This document shows, piece by piece, positions 35,442 to 47,480 of a DNA stretch of 64,000 nt. The DNA is from Timema cristinae (taxonomy: Eukaryota; Arthropoda; Insecta; Phasmatodea; Timematidae). The stretch covers positions 23,369,864 through 23,433,863 of the forward strand of contig JBCFYV010000100.1 of the NCBI GenBank assembly GCA_039000515.1. The letters run 5' to 3'. Numbering within the stretch: the stretch's first letter is position 1; every line of letters starts with the position of its first letter. The position numbers were made by a program, and so were the translations under genes. The notes below the pieces were generated by a model, which made no database searches, was not told the origin of the DNA, and saw only the letters and a program-made list of their open reading frames with translations.

Positions 35442-36104
35442 TATTTAGACGACAGTTAATACCCAAAGCCGGCCTGAACTGCTTGCTGTTCGTATACTGG
35501 AGAGATTAGTTGACACCCTGAACGATACATTCTACAAATAAGGCCTATAGTAAACGAATATCAGTTGTCAACTGTTCGTTTAGTATCAAAGTCCCCAGTA
35601 TTATGTTAGTGTTGTTTTTCCCTATCCATCTTTCGCAAGGGTTGGACTTTAACATTCTAGAATGTAGCAGTTTACAATTTCACTCACGACATCATTCGGG
35701 GTCACGGAATCTTTTTGTTGAGGTTTTAGCTTTATATTTACTTTTAAAGGGATTTTAATCATTATTACAGAAAGGTGCGAAATTCAAATAGAAATGTAGT
35801 AGTTAATATGGTTTAGAAAAAATTTTAATATACTGCCTAGGTTTCTTTTTGTTACTCAAATTTGATAGTTTTTGCTTACTTAGTTTATTGTGGCAGCCTT
35901 GTTATAATGCTAGAGTGACATCGACAAATCACCCCCATCCCCCGCCCTCCCGTTTCGTTGATTCGCTTTTATGACATAATTATGATTATATAAGCAATTT
36001 ATAGTAATTAAAACAAGCATCAGGTTTTATTTGTCGGTGATGTGGAATTAAATATTTGAACTATCGCCAGGTGTGCAGAGGCCGGGGTAGGGTGGGTATT
36101 TATT
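35442..36104. other. Stretch without a recognised gene
   Basis: AT-rich with a C-rich patch near 35932-35950; nothing recognised. Confidence 0.5.
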
Positions 36105-36222
36105 ACTATACAGTTTTCCCTCTACCCCCATGGAAATAAGGATACATTTCCCCCTCAATTCTACCTACACCATTTTCGTAATTAAATGTGGAGAGTCCAG
36201 AGGGGTAGAAAGACGCAGGAAA
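36105..36222 (+). mobile_element. SINE-B 3' fragment
   Basis: CAGTTTTCCCTCTACCCCCA body, tail TTTTCGTAATTAAATG and AGAGGGGTAGAAAGACGCAG. Confidence 0.5.
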
Positions 36223-36711
36223 AAATAATTTAAAAACTAAAATATAAAGTTTATAAGTGATGCCATGGTGATTGGCACCGAGGCTCAATTATTTACAAAT
36301 ATTTTGTGTCAGCACCAATTTTGTCCAAGAAAACTTTTTTTTATGGAATCAAGACCATTTTTTTTAACTTTGCAAAGCCCTTTACAGATAAAGTTAAATT
36401 ACATATTTCAGGATTCGGAAATGTATGATCGTATGATCACTATCCAGGTATGTGCTAGCTATGCTTGACTCTAACTTGGGAGGGTGGGGGTCATGCCTAG
36501 CCTGGAACAATCGAAATACTTTTTATTTCCCTTCAAACGAATTAATGTTTATTTTCAAATGTAGTTTCTCCATTCTGTGTTCTTGGAACATACAGTTCAA
36601 TTCCTTATTAGATAGAACAACGCCGTTATACCAAACCAAATATAAGTAATAAATTACTATTTTTGAAACTTCAATTTGGCTAACGTGAATACTTGCTCCT
36701 GTGTTCATCTA

Positions 36712-36946
36712 CAGTAGCCCCATGACTTCTTTGGTGCTGACTGACAGCTCACAGCCGACTTATGACAGTCAACATTTAGGTATATACAAAAATTTTGGCC
36801 GTCAAAAGTGACAGCTGCTAAACACATGTTTTTGTAGATCATATGGTTCGGCGTAGGGATACATAATTTGGTCTGGTAACTATTAAAAGCTTTTAGCTAT
36901 CAGCTGTGAGCTGTCAGTCAGCACCAAAGAAGCCATGTGGCTACTG
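36712..36946. mobile_element. Palindromic MITE with TA target site, copy 3
   Basis: Third copy, TIR CAGTAGCCCCATGACTTCTT, TA at 36710-36711 and 36947-36948. The internal part is inverted relative to the other copies, as expected for a near-symmetric element. Confidence 0.88.
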
Positions 36947-37082
36947 TAGCTACATCCACTATATTAAATACCCAAATTAAGTTAACTGTAATCTTATTTT
37001 AATATAAAGTAAAACCTTGATAGAGAGTTATGACATCTTCAATATGAATTTAGCTCACTCCGGATTTGGTCACGTGTTTTCT

Positions 37083-37402
37083 TATCTATACTACTTATAA
37101 AACAAATGGTCGGTTTGTATGTCTGTTGTCTAAGATTTTGGAACCAATTAACTGATTGCGATGTAGTTTCATATATATTATGTAGATTTTTACCGGAAAG
37201 GTTTTAGGCTATTGATAAAACGAACAAATCAATTAAAATCGATATTTTTTTCAAAGGTTTCTTCCTAAAATGCGTATCAATGATAAATTTATTATTTTTC
37301 TGTTTAACTTAAATACCAAATTTTAAAGAGTAATAATTATATAATACATTTCAATAGTAAGTCCAAAAAAATCATATTTTAGTTTAGTTAGTTGTTTTGA
37401 AT
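37083..37402 (+). mobile_element. Helitron-like dispersed repeat
   Basis: Starts TCTATACTACTTATAAAACA and aligns with 17235-17575 to the shared end GTTGTTTTGAATTC. The 5' motif is Helitron-like; the 3' end is not resolved. Confidence 0.5.
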
Positions 37403-38469
37403 TCACAGACTCACATTTTGTATCTTTACGTTCACGTATAACTAGAGAACTAGTGAATAGATTTGATTGCAGTATTTTTATATTATGTTGAATTTCTCTA
37501 GGAAGGGTATAAGCTATTTAAAAACTATATATGTCCTCAAGGATCTGAGAAATGACGTTAAAGGCAATACAACTGTTTATGTACACTATGGAGTTGCAAA
37601 AGCGAGGACTGCCACAAGTGCATCAACTGTTATGACTTCAGGAAAAAATCAGACCCGGCGATATATATTCGGTGATAAGTCTGAAGATTCCGGATTCAAA
37701 CATCTACCCCCAACTGAATGCAAGTATAACTAAATAATATATTGTATATTAACTTTTGAAGCTATCGTCTCCGTGAATGCAACAAAAATTATCCAAAAAT
37801 CTTTCAAAGATCTACGTGGACGGGCATGACGGATATTACAAATAACGTAGACGGCACCCCGATGATGTAGGGTGCTCGGCCCGATTCGTTCTTGAGCGTT
37901 TGAGGTAGACAGTCTTTGGGTGGTCCCACAAAACCCCGTTTTGTCGAGAGTGTTCAATTCACACATTAATGTGAAGCTTTGCAGTTTCATAAAATCCACT
38001 AAATATATACGTAGGTGAATCAATAAGGACAGTGATCAAATGACGTGTAGTGTTAGCTTGGCCAATGAGATGGAACAATTTCAGTTGGGATTATTTAGGG
38101 TACTTTGCGTTTAGTTGCCCATTTCTAAAACGAACAATATGCCTATTTTACCAGTATTGTCGCTGACGTCACCAAGATTCGAACCTCAACGACCTCTTGT
38201 TCACCGCAAATCTACTCTATCACGAGCCTGACGTCTTGAGCCACGTGACCACTAAGTACAGATATTTGTATGTTGTCAAAGCGTTACAGTAAACTTCCTC
38301 ATAACCCCCCTCTACTTCCCTAACCGTAAACTCCCCTGACTCGGGTAGGGTGAAGCGAGGACATTTAAATGCCAATGAGCAGACACACACGCGAGTCATC
38401 TGTCTTCGTTAGTTACTTCTCCGCGAGCTATCGATCTTCTTGTAACAGCTGGAGAGACAGGGCAGAGTG
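37403..38469. other. Stretch with unrecognised short open frames
   Basis: Two frames abut: 37467-37733 on + (88 codons) and 37730-38023 on - (97 codons). Neither shows a family motif that I know. The rest up to the 59-bp array appears unique. Confidence 0.35.
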
Positions 38470-39140
38470 TCTTTTAGGAGGTCATCACAGTTGTGGGACA
38501 AGGGCCTATGTCCCTGGCAGGGTGTCCTTGAGGAGGTCGTCACAACCTTGAATGGAACAAGAAGCTATGTCCCCGGTAGGGCCTCTTCGTCATAACCTAG
38601 AGTTGGACAAGAGACCATGTCCCCAGCAGGACGTATTTGAGTACTTCGTCACAACCTAGAGTTGGACAAGGGACCATGTCCCGGAGGCTCTTTGAGTACT
38701 TCGCACAACCTAGAGTTGGACAAGGACCATGTCCCGGCAGGACGTCTTTGAGGATCGTCAAACCTGAGTTGGAAAGGACCTGTCCCCAGCCTTTTGAGTA
38801 CTTCGCCACAACCTAGAGTTGGACAAGAGACCATGTCCCGCGCGCAGAGACGTCTTTGAAGGAGGTCGTCATAACCTGGAGTTGGACAAGAGACATGTCC
38901 CCGCAGGACGTATTTGAGTACTTCGTCACAACCTAGAGTTGGACAAGGGACCATGTCCTCGGCAGGACGTCTTTGAGTACTTCGTCACAACCTAGAGTTG
39001 GACAAGGGACCATGTCCCCGGTAGGGCCTCTTGAGTACTTCGCCACAACCTAGAGTTGGACAAGAGACCATGTCCCCGGCAGGACGTCTTTGAGGAGGTC
39101 GTCATAACCTGGAGTTGGACCACAGGGGCCTAGGTATCCG
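38470..39140 (+). repeat. Degenerate 59-bp minisatellite
   Basis: About 11 units of GGACGTCTTTGAGTACTTCG plus TCACAACCTAGAGTTGGACA plus AGGGACCATGTCCCCGGCA. Intact neighbouring units (38941 and 39000) are 59 bp apart; many others lack 1-10 bases, or have GAGGAGGTCGTCATAACCTG in place of the TACTTCG segment. Open frames in it are repeat by-products. Confidence 0.9.
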
Positions 39141-39195
39141 GTAGGACTTGATGACAGTTTAAGCAGGGCCATACCGAGAGAGGAGGGTTTTTTCT

Positions 39196-39442
39196 TAGCA
39201 CCAAGTCTAACTAACCGTTCAGGCTATACGCCTATGTAATAATTACTTTAGTTGGTCAAGAATTAGGAATGTTGAATTTAGAGGAAGTTTGCTCACACTT
39301 ACCTAGAGAGAAAGAGTGGGGGAAACCTTTTCGGAAAAACCACCCTCAGTACACCCAACCGGGATAGCCACGATATCCCCGTCATCGGCAGTCTAGTCTA
39401 CTGCGCGAGTGACGCCTTTGATCATGCAGCCACCAAAACAGG
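39196..39442 (-). mobile_element. SINE-B
   Basis: Inverse copy AGCACCAAGTCTAACTAACC to TTTGATCATGCAGCCACCAA, next to the 59-bp array. Confidence 0.83.
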
Positions 39443-39571
39443 TGGCTATTATTTGGGTCTCAATCCTTGGTAATTTAATTATGTTTTTATCCTCAATACC
39501 TTAGCGTTCTGGAGTCTTATACAGCTAGCCACAATTCCAATAAGGTTTTATTATTGTTTCAAGAGAGATTC

Positions 39572-39950
39572 AAGGTAGTATGGAAGGGAACGAGTGTTAG
39601 GTAAGAGTTTCGACAGATTTTGTAACAAAAATATTTGGAGAAAATTGTTCTTAAGTATATAAACTCTACGTTTAAATTAAATTTTCTCAATCATAGTAAT
39701 ATCAACCGTTCTTGAATAACTTATTTGTCATGAGTATCGCGGAATTTGATGAGAATCTTTTTTAAACGAATCAGGATTCCCATGATGGATATTCAAGAAC
39801 TGTTGATATTACTGTGTGTAGAAAACTAAACTAAACCTGTCTACTGAAGTAACAACTTATTTTTTGTATCCCTAGAAAATCTTTTCATATATAAAAATTG
39901 TAATAGTACTGGTCATAAATTCCTTCCCCTTCCATTCCATCTTAAGGTTT
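39572..39950. mobile_element. Palindromic repeat E, copy 1
   Basis: Left end AAGGTAGTATGGAAGGGAAC, right end CTTCCATTCCATCTTAAGG, with internal inverted ATATTCAAGAACTGTTGATA / ATATCAACCGTTCTTGAATA. MITE-like; no coding. Confidence 0.7.
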
Positions 39951-40262
39951 AAATAATTCCCTCACCATTTCCTGTTGGGGGACTTTCTAATTACCCCTCT
40001 CAGCCCCATATAAATGATATCCCTGCTAACAAGTTTTACAGGTTGTTTTCACGATTCCTGGGATGTTAGTTTCAAGCCCTTTATTCAGGCGGATGCTGGT
40101 GCAACTCTTTAAAATCTTCCCTCTATGACTAAATTTCTTCAAATTAAATAAGTTAGATAGTTAGTACTCTTACTCAGAAGAACGTATTATTATTTATGAC
40201 TTTGTTTCTATCGACATAGTGATCTCAGCTCAAGTGTGTTTCACAATAATAATTTCAACGCT

Positions 40263-40653
40263 TAGGGTGGGATGGTAGGGAAACCGAGAAAGGTCAGTAT
40301 TTTTGCAGTTTTCATGGCAAAACATCTTTTTTGGCCAAAATAAATAAATTATTGCCCCAGTAAAAACATAAAATTTAATTTACTTCACATGATGACCTCA
40401 ATTGTTTTTAAAATATTTGTCAAGGGTGTTCTGGAATTTAATGACAGCCTTTTATCTTTATTTAAAAGGTGTCTCATCTAATGCCGGTATACTCAAGACA
40501 GATATTCAACAACTGTTGATATCACCATGTGAAGAAAATTAAACTCTTTTTCACTGGAGCAATATTTTATTTATTCTAGCAAAAAAAAAGTATTGACATA
40601 AAATTGCAAATACACTTACCTTTCTAGAGTTCCTTACATCCCACCTTAAAGGT
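40263..40653. mobile_element. Palindromic repeat E, copy 2
   Basis: AGGGTGGGATGGTAGGGAAA to TTCCTTACATCCCACCTTAAA; centre TGTCAAGGGTGTTCTGGAAT TTAATGACA and AGATATTCAACAACTGTTGA. Confidence 0.75.
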
Positions 40654-40881
40654 CTTCCTTCACACACCGGCGCGGTAGGGGTATTAAATACACTCACAAA
40701 CGCACACACAGAACCCCTTCCCCCCCCCCCCTCCTCTGTCTCTATCTCTGTCCACCAAAGAGAAGAACATTCAATTTTACATTTCAAAGACCTCCATATA
40801 AAAATATTTTTATTTGCTTATGGATAAGAAATTAGTGGTTTTATTAAAATATATTTCAAATAAAAGATGTTTATTTTTGTA

Positions 40882-41146
40882 GGTGACCTGGTGGTCTAGG
40901 GGTAAGGTGTCAGACTTCTATGCTGGCGGCCGGGGTTCAATCCTCGGTACCGGCAAAGATTTATCTGATTACCAAACCCTTCCTTCACCTCTGACAAGAC
41001 ATCTTGTGAATGTGGGGAATGCCAGGCCTCCACTGTGGTTCGGATTCCACGTTAAACTGTAGGTCCTCCATTTCATCTCACAATCAGCCTACCATTACAC
41101 ATTAGCGTAAGTGCGTACAACCCGAACGGGTAGTAAGACGCGGTGC

Positions 41147-41208
<62 letters not shown>

Positions 41209-41209
41209 T
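40882..41209 (+). mobile_element. SINE-A with long (AAT)n tail
   Basis: GGTGACCTGGTGGTCTAGGG GTAAGG head, full body with a small deletion at GACAAGACATCTTGTG, tail CCCGAACGGGTAGTAAGACG plus about 20 AAT units. Confidence 0.92.
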
Positions 41210-41559
41210 TTTTAATAGTACTACAACTTTACAATGATAAACTACCTCACATCTACATTGTTGTGGAGATAATATAAAAACTGGAAATTTCTACCTATGT
41301 AAAGTACCTCCTAAGTTATTTTCATGGTAAAATAGGGACTTCCATTTTGTTTATAATGTTGGATAGTGCCTGGATACAAATGTATTAAAAATATTTAGAG
41401 CATATTTCGAGAAAATATGTTTATTTTCTCCTTTGGCCTTTCTGCAATTTTAGGGTTGGATAAATAATTCAAAAAAACTCATCAGGTGAACCTTATGAAA
41501 ATCCTATATACCGAGTTTTAGAGGTGGTGTTGGTTTTAGCCCAATTGTTAAAATGATTT

Positions 41560-41705
41560 CAGAGCTAGTCCAAGATACATACAGACTGCATCGCGAAACA
41601 CCACGTTTTCAGATCCATGGAATAGTGAAACGTCGACTTTTATCAGAATTTCGAGTTCAATTTTTTTTTTGACGATCACAAAATTTCTCTCTTGGATGTG
41701 TCGAG
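41560..41705 (-). repeat. Unclassified repeat D, fragment
   Basis: Minus strand reads TTTTGTGATCGTC, ATTGAACTCGAAATTC and AAAGTCGACGTTTCAC, matching the copy at 30262. Confidence 0.65.
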
Positions 41706-41929
41706 AGGAAGTAAAAACAAAAAAAAACTATTTCTAAAAACATAACTATTTCTAATGTTGATTAAAAAAAATCTTATTAATGGCGCTTTTAGTTTAATTG
41801 TAAAATTTGTTGGACATTGCTGAGATCGATATTTCTTTGAAAATCTAAACCAAATTGGTAGACTAGATAGTTTTCTTATTTCCAAAATCATATTACTTCT
41901 ATTTCTAACGGAAAGACGTTAGTCGTTAC

Positions 41930-42665
41930 TCCTAATTGCGCGTTCCCCCCCCCCCCCTCCCCCGATGATCGAGAAATGCACTAGAAGTGGTTTTGTCAGA
42001 TCTCTTTCCCCGCCAACACGAATGATTTCTCCTCTTTTACTAACCGGTCTGTTGAAGTTTTCTAAATGCGCCCCAAATTAGATAGCAAGAATAAAGCCAC
42101 GTTTGTAAGCGATAAAAGGCCATTTGTAAATTATTTTAACGTCTTATGTGGAGCAGAGGGCCGCAACAAAGCTTCGTTACTCAAGTCTTTTTTCTGCCAC
42201 ACCTTTGAATTTGTCCCATTAATTTCCGAGCTTTCTGCCTTCTTCGTTGACGGTCCTCCACCAATTCATTTTTTGCGTACCCCGACGTCAGTGTTCTTGC
42301 TGTTTCCATTTCAGAGCTTATCTTGAGACGTTATCTTGCTCTCTCTGGAGAGCGTAGTCAAGCCATCTCTGGTTGAATCTTCTTATCTCCAGTTGGATGG
42401 AATTCTGGTAGGTTTGGCTTCACAGCTCTTCATTTTACACTAAGTTTGGCACCCATAGGCACAAATTATTCTTTGGGCATCTGATGATCAAGACTGTGGT
42501 CCCAGCCATCGCCATTTGCGCCATTTGCGCCATCTGATCTCCAGTTGGATGGACTTCTGGCAATATGGTCCGTGTAAGACTTGAAAGGAAAATCACTTGG
42601 AGGATATATTCACGCGCAATCGCATGCAAGCGCATCTAGAGGGATTAAAATAACCACTCATGACA
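41930..42665. other. Less AT-rich stretch, no recognised gene
   Basis: A C run at 41946-41961, then a frame at 42066-42326 (86 codons, +) with no known motif. The phrase TCTCCAGTTGGATGG occurs twice (about 42386 and 42538). Confidence 0.3.
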
Positions 42666-42667
42666 TA

Positions 42668-42903
42668 AACCTACCCGTATGGTCTAATACGTCACTCTCA
42701 TGTAAGGTTAGATTTATAGTGATGGGAAGAACGGGGTTTGAATCTGGTTGAGTGTATTGAGGGTGGTTTTAACTAGATTGTTTACCATTCTCCCTCCACA
42801 TAAATGTGGGTATAGTTCCTTTAAAACTACACCTTCCTCATCCCCATTCCATTAGCGTAATTAATGTACGCTTATAACCCTAAAGGGTATAATTACATGG
42901 CTG
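42668..42903 (+). mobile_element. SINE-B, diverged
   Basis: CTACCCGTATGGTCTAATAC GTCAC head, body CATTCTCCCTCCACATAAAT, tail CGCTTATAACCCTAAAGGGT. Confidence 0.78.
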
Positions 42904-43179
42904 AACACTCCACGTGAAACTAACTTTCTAGGTCAATGTTAATCTATGTAGCTCACGAATAAATTTGCACATTATCTTTTTAATTAATTCAGTTCTATTC
43001 TATTCTTCGTGGAAAGAGCTCATTTCAGGATTCATTTATGGTAATTATGAAATATCGTTTCCGCTAATATAGATCTCATATTCACTTTGTTATACAATTT
43101 AATTCTACATTTGTTTTTTATATTGGCCTACATTGAGTATTTGGACCATAACTTACGTTAATTTTTTCTTCTTATTTAG

Positions 43180-43235
43180 ACCTGAGGATGGTGCCTATCG
43201 AGCGCCGAAACTTGTCGGACTTGTGATTAATTCAC
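43180..43235 (+). ncRNA. Hammerhead-like core motif, uncertain
   Basis: CTGAGGA, then a possible stem GGTGC/GCGCC around CTATCGA, then GAAAC, a 2-bp AC/GT stem with TT loop, and GTC as a cleavage triplet. This layout recalls the short hammerheads of Penelope-like elements. Against it, a U is bulged where the conserved G10.1-C11.1 pair should be, and stem I pairs poorly. It may just be a conserved element motif. Confidence 0.2.
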
Positions 43236-44446
43236 TCCTAATTTACAAGGAACAAGGGAATTCAAAAACTCTCAGATAAGGATAGATCTCAACTTATATT
43301 AACCTTTTTTTGTATCTATAATATTCCAATTTTTTGTCATTTGACCTTTATCTTATTCAACTATATTATAAGTTTCATCTATAATATCCCATGTTTCAAC
43401 ACTTGTCTTAATATATTTATGGTTTGTTAAATTGTAACTACATAAAATCCTGGAATTTTTAGAACAAACCAATTTAATAACTTTTCAGCAAAGTATAGGC
43501 TCAATTCTCAATGAAACTTTATTAATTCTTTTCTAATCTTAATTATCTGGTCATCAATATTATTTTAACTAATGTCTATAATACATGTATTTTAATATGT
43601 TTTATTATTTTGTTATATATGTGCTTTTTGACTCACATTTTTAATGTGTTTATAAAGGTTCAATTATTACTTTTTAACCTAATTAAACTTTTCTCAATAC
43701 ATATCTATTTTCACTCACAATTATTGATTCTAATGGATTTTTTGTTTCTTGTTCTAACAACAACTTTCCCACTCAGTCCATTGACTCTTTATGAAAATTA
43801 TACTTAATTGATATTGTCAATATAATTTATATTAATAACTAATTTCTATCTTATTCATATCCTTTAATTTGATATCTATTTTTATCTAATAGGAAATGAG
43901 AATGTATTAAAACCCATCATCTTGGGAGGGTGGCGGACGGTACTTCCACGCCCCCTTTATATTCTGAAAAAGATGTGTACCCAGATATGACTATTAAGAG
44001 CGTCCTTTACCCGTGTTAGCGAGCCACGAGTCAAAAGATCGATTCTCGTTTACTTGAGGCGCTAGAATGGTCGAGCAGAAATTTATAAAAGGCAGAAACC
44101 AAGTGGGTTTATAAAATTGCGAGGGGGAGCTGTCCGGCAGTAAGAGAACAAAAAGCGGATGATTAAAATACAAATGACAAAACAATTTGTATTGTGAGAC
44201 CTTATTTTACATCATTCGATCCACTAAGATCTATTCTACGCCATTATACCTTTTGTGCTTTTGTTTTCTGGGAATTCAGCTCCTAATGATCAACCAAAAT
44301 ATGTAGATTTTTTTTACTTTTCATAGTGAAAATTATCAATCTTTAAACTATGTTTACAAATCTATATATTTATCTAGTTGAAGAAAATATTTTTGTGTAC
44401 ATTCCAGCAAACAACAAACTCATTCATTGTTAAAGGTTTTGTCATT
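43236..44446. other. Very AT-rich stretch without a recognised gene
   Basis: Nothing codes; open frames are low-complexity. A short less AT-rich patch at 43920-44150 is unrecognised. Confidence 0.5.
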
Positions 44447-44461
44447 ATTCAACCTAAGTAC

Positions 44462-44568
44462 AGGTGATCTGGTGATCTAGGGAAAAGGTGTCAGACTTCT
44501 ATGCTGGGGGTCCGAGGTTCAATCCGAACGGGTAGTAAGACGCGGTGATGATGATAATATTAATAGTA
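44462..44568 (+). mobile_element. Internally deleted SINE-A with own target duplication
   Basis: Head GGTGATCTGGTGATCTAGGG to B box AGGTTCAATCC is joined directly to GAACGGGTAGTAAGACGCGG and its tail. Target duplication ATTCAACCTAAGT (44447-44459) against ATTCAAACTAAGT (44569-44581), 12 of 13 matching. Confidence 0.88.
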
Positions 44569-45119
44569 ATTCAAACTAAGTGCAACATCTGTTTGACAAT
44601 ATTTCAGCTATCTGGGTACTCCCCTTAAAATAGAGAGCAGAATCTGATTGAGATGCATAGCAATGAGCCTTGATGGGTTTTTTAACCCAAATTAGAGACA
44701 ACTGATTATCAACATATTTTATTTTTTAATGGACTATCTGTTATTTAAGATTAATTTCATGATGTATGTTTTCACATAATTGTGATGTGTCTTGAAACAG
44801 ATCAAAACAGAACAAAAAGACAGGTGCTCTTTCAATTTAACGATTTATTTCAAACCATCTCACAACAGTAAACGAAGTTGTCTGCTTGTATCTCACTTTA
44901 TAGGAGCATGCGCACTGATTTAGTCAGTTGGTTTTGAAATATGACTGGGTCTATCAAGAAAATGTCGTGCATAACCAAGAAATCCGAACCGAATAGACAA
45001 CGTGAATGGTGACGAAAACCTGTGATTGGCCTAGAGGTCGTCATGTGACCACGTTTTCGATTTGCTCTTATATATTTTTTGTTCAAACGTATGAAACCAG
45101 AATAAGACATTATATTCGC

Positions 45120-45300
45120 ATTGTGTATAGCCCCTGTTGACGGAGAGTTGGAAATTCGAATCTCAGTCAGGTGTACTGATACTTAAATAGATTTCACACA
45201 AATTATTTCCCCACTCCTAAAACGCAGATATGAGCACTTTTACTCTAAATTATTTTTCTCCAAGTTCTATATTTTTCATCTCTAGCCTATTAGTCAAAAA
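45120..45300 (+). mobile_element. SINE-B, degenerate
   Basis: GACGGAGAGTTGGAAATTCG AATCTCAG and TCAGGTGTACTGAT, with weak body and tail. Confidence 0.5.
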
Positions 45301-45486
45301 ATGTGAATAGATGGGTGATAGTACGTTAAACATGGGACGAGAAAATCCTGTTCGGACACTTAACTTAGAGATTTATTAAAAAGGGTACAAGTGAGTTTGT
45401 ATTCAATATAGTCAGGAGGTCCCAGGTGATGTTATTTGTCTGAAGATAAATAAAAATGCAAACCGTTAAATAGTGTATTAACCGTG

Positions 45487-45706
45487 CCAGTGAGCACGTA
45501 GACTAAACTTTTAGCTCGTCGGTTCTGCTATGTAGAAAATGTTAAGGTCGGGATTTTAATCTCAGCTGGATGTATTAAGAGTGTCCTTTCATATATGGTT
45601 TATTTCTATCCTTCTATGGGTGCATTTCATTTAAATTATGTCTTATTGATTCCTACCATTATTATAACTAAATTCGAATAACCCGGATGGATATCAATAT
45701 GCGGTG
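45487..45706 (+). mobile_element. SINE-B, diverged
   Basis: CAGTGAGCACGTAGACTAAA head, tail AATAACCCGGATGGATATCA ATATGCGGTGC. Confidence 0.65.
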
Positions 45707-45807
45707 CATATAAAAATGAAAGTTAGTGTACCGGAAGGGTAGAGTTAATACAAATATACTATAGTTTTTAGGACCTTTATTTACACTTTTAGCTTAGATT
45801 TGACCCA

Positions 45808-46035
45808 CTTCAATGGCTTCATGATCTAAGGCATTACTCTTGCAATAGATTGGCTGTCAATGTCAGGGAGATTGGTGTTCGATCCCAATCGGGTGCACTG
45901 AAGGTAATGTTTCCTAAATGGTTTTCCACTTTTCCTCCACGCACATGCTAGTGCACTTTCTCTAAATTCAACATGCCTCAACCCTAGCACATTATACTAG
46001 ACATATAACCTGAACGGGTAGTAGGACGCTGTGCT
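45808..46035 (+). mobile_element. SINE-B
   Basis: CTTCAATGGCTTCATGATCT AAGGC head, B box GGTGTTCGATCCC, tail ATAACCTGAACGGGTAGTAG. Confidence 0.83.
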
Positions 46036-46377
46036 CACAAAAAACTTAGGATTCAAAAATATCTTAATAAATCCTAGAATCTTTTCAGATTGTGAATCGC
46101 GTCCTCCTAGATGAATGAATGTGTTCCTCACGGGATGGAGAGGTATCTTAATAGAATAGAGGTTTGACATTGGCCAGGCGTCCTCTACGCTTGACGGGCA
46201 TCAACCACACGCAGATATGCGTGTTGAGTTGCCTACCACCCTGGGGAGTAGCGGGCGCAGGGGAGTGGCTAGAAACCCGCCTGTAATAAGCAATCAACGA
46301 AATTAATGAAATAGCCCGTGGTCCATACGCTGTCAACTCTTGTCCGCCATTCTATAATACAATTTTCACAGAAAACC

Positions 46378-46608
46378 CAGTTCAGTGGCCTAATGGTCTA
46401 AGGCGTCACACTCTGCTGAGGTGTGTGGGAGATTGGTGTTTGACTCCCAGCTGGATCTACTGAGGGTGGATTTTATAAATTGTTTCCCCACTCTCATTCC
46501 ATGCATATACGAATACACTAACTTTAAAATACTTCCTTCCTCATCTCAACCCCATTATAATAATCATATATGTATATAAACTGAGCAGGTAGTAAGACGT
46601 GGTGCTAA
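46378..46608 (+). mobile_element. SINE-B
   Basis: CAGTTCAGTGGCCTAATGGT CTAAGGCGTCAC, tail AAACTGAGCAGGTAGTAAGA CGTGGTGCTA. Confidence 0.83.
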
Positions 46609-46983
46609 ATAATAAATATTGATAGTCAATCTATCAACTTTAACAGCTGCCGATCGCATATTGTGACCACGAATACGTGAAAATAGATCTAGTGAGTTTT
46701 CTAGCTATCATACAAGGGCCTTCCTGTAAAAATTAGACTGTAGTGAGCCAGAGCTAAAAATTTTGTCGTGAAATTTAATAAGAGCCCGTTTCATATCCTA
46801 TTAACCGGCCTTAATTAAGTTTTTTCTAATGAACAGTTCTTCATGAGCAAGTATTCTTGTAAGATTTTGATAACTTTTTTTAGAAAACATTTTTAATTAT
46901 TAATAAAACATTTCTGGAATGACAAATTTTAGTGACTTTCAATCATTGTTGGTTGTCAAAAGAGGGGCTACCTATAAAAATCA
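46609..46983. other. Possible old dispersed repeat
   Basis: GAAAATAGATCTAGTGAGTT TTCTAGC resembles GAAAGTAGATCTAGTAACTT TTCTAGC at about 2319. No gene. Confidence 0.35.
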
Positions 46984-47206
46984 GGGTCAACCTGTTCGAG
47001 TTATACTCATTATAATAATTATGTTCATATGTTAGGGAGGAATAAGGTGGAATTTGACGAATTGTACCTTCATTGGCATAAATGTAGAGAGGAAAAACAT
47101 TTTTGGAAAACCACCCAACTAGTATTATCAAACCCCGATCTCCCACATTGTCAGTCCAGTTTCTTGCGAAAGTGATGCCTTATACCTTTTGACCACTTAA
47201 TCGGTT
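46984..47206 (-). mobile_element. SINE-B, diverged
   Basis: GGGTCAACCTGTTCGAGTTA tail side to CCTTATACCTTTTGACCACT head side. Confidence 0.65.
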
Positions 47207-47310
47207 GAAATTAATAACAAATGGAATACCAACTAAAACTATTTTATAAGACAAGCAAATAAAATATATGTTTTAAGTTATTTTATTGATGTTTTGCAGC
47301 ATCATTACAT

Positions 47311-47480
47311 GTGATCACGTGATTTAAGGGATTAGGATCACAATATACTCGATTTATGGTGATGGAGGGATCGAGGATAGTATCTCAGTCGGTTTTATTG
47401 AGGATTTTTTCACTAATAATTTATTGCTGTGGTTTTCCCATCACCTCTTTAAGCAAAACTTTCTTATATTAACCTCTTAA
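47311..47480 (+). mobile_element. SINE-B, degenerate
   Basis: GATGGAGGGATCGAGGATAG and TCTCAGTCGGTTTTATTGAG; only the central part is recognisable. Confidence 0.45.

Noticed and set aside
37730..38023. 97-codon minus-strand frame as a transposase piece
   Set aside because: I could not match it to a transposase signature, so I left it unassigned.
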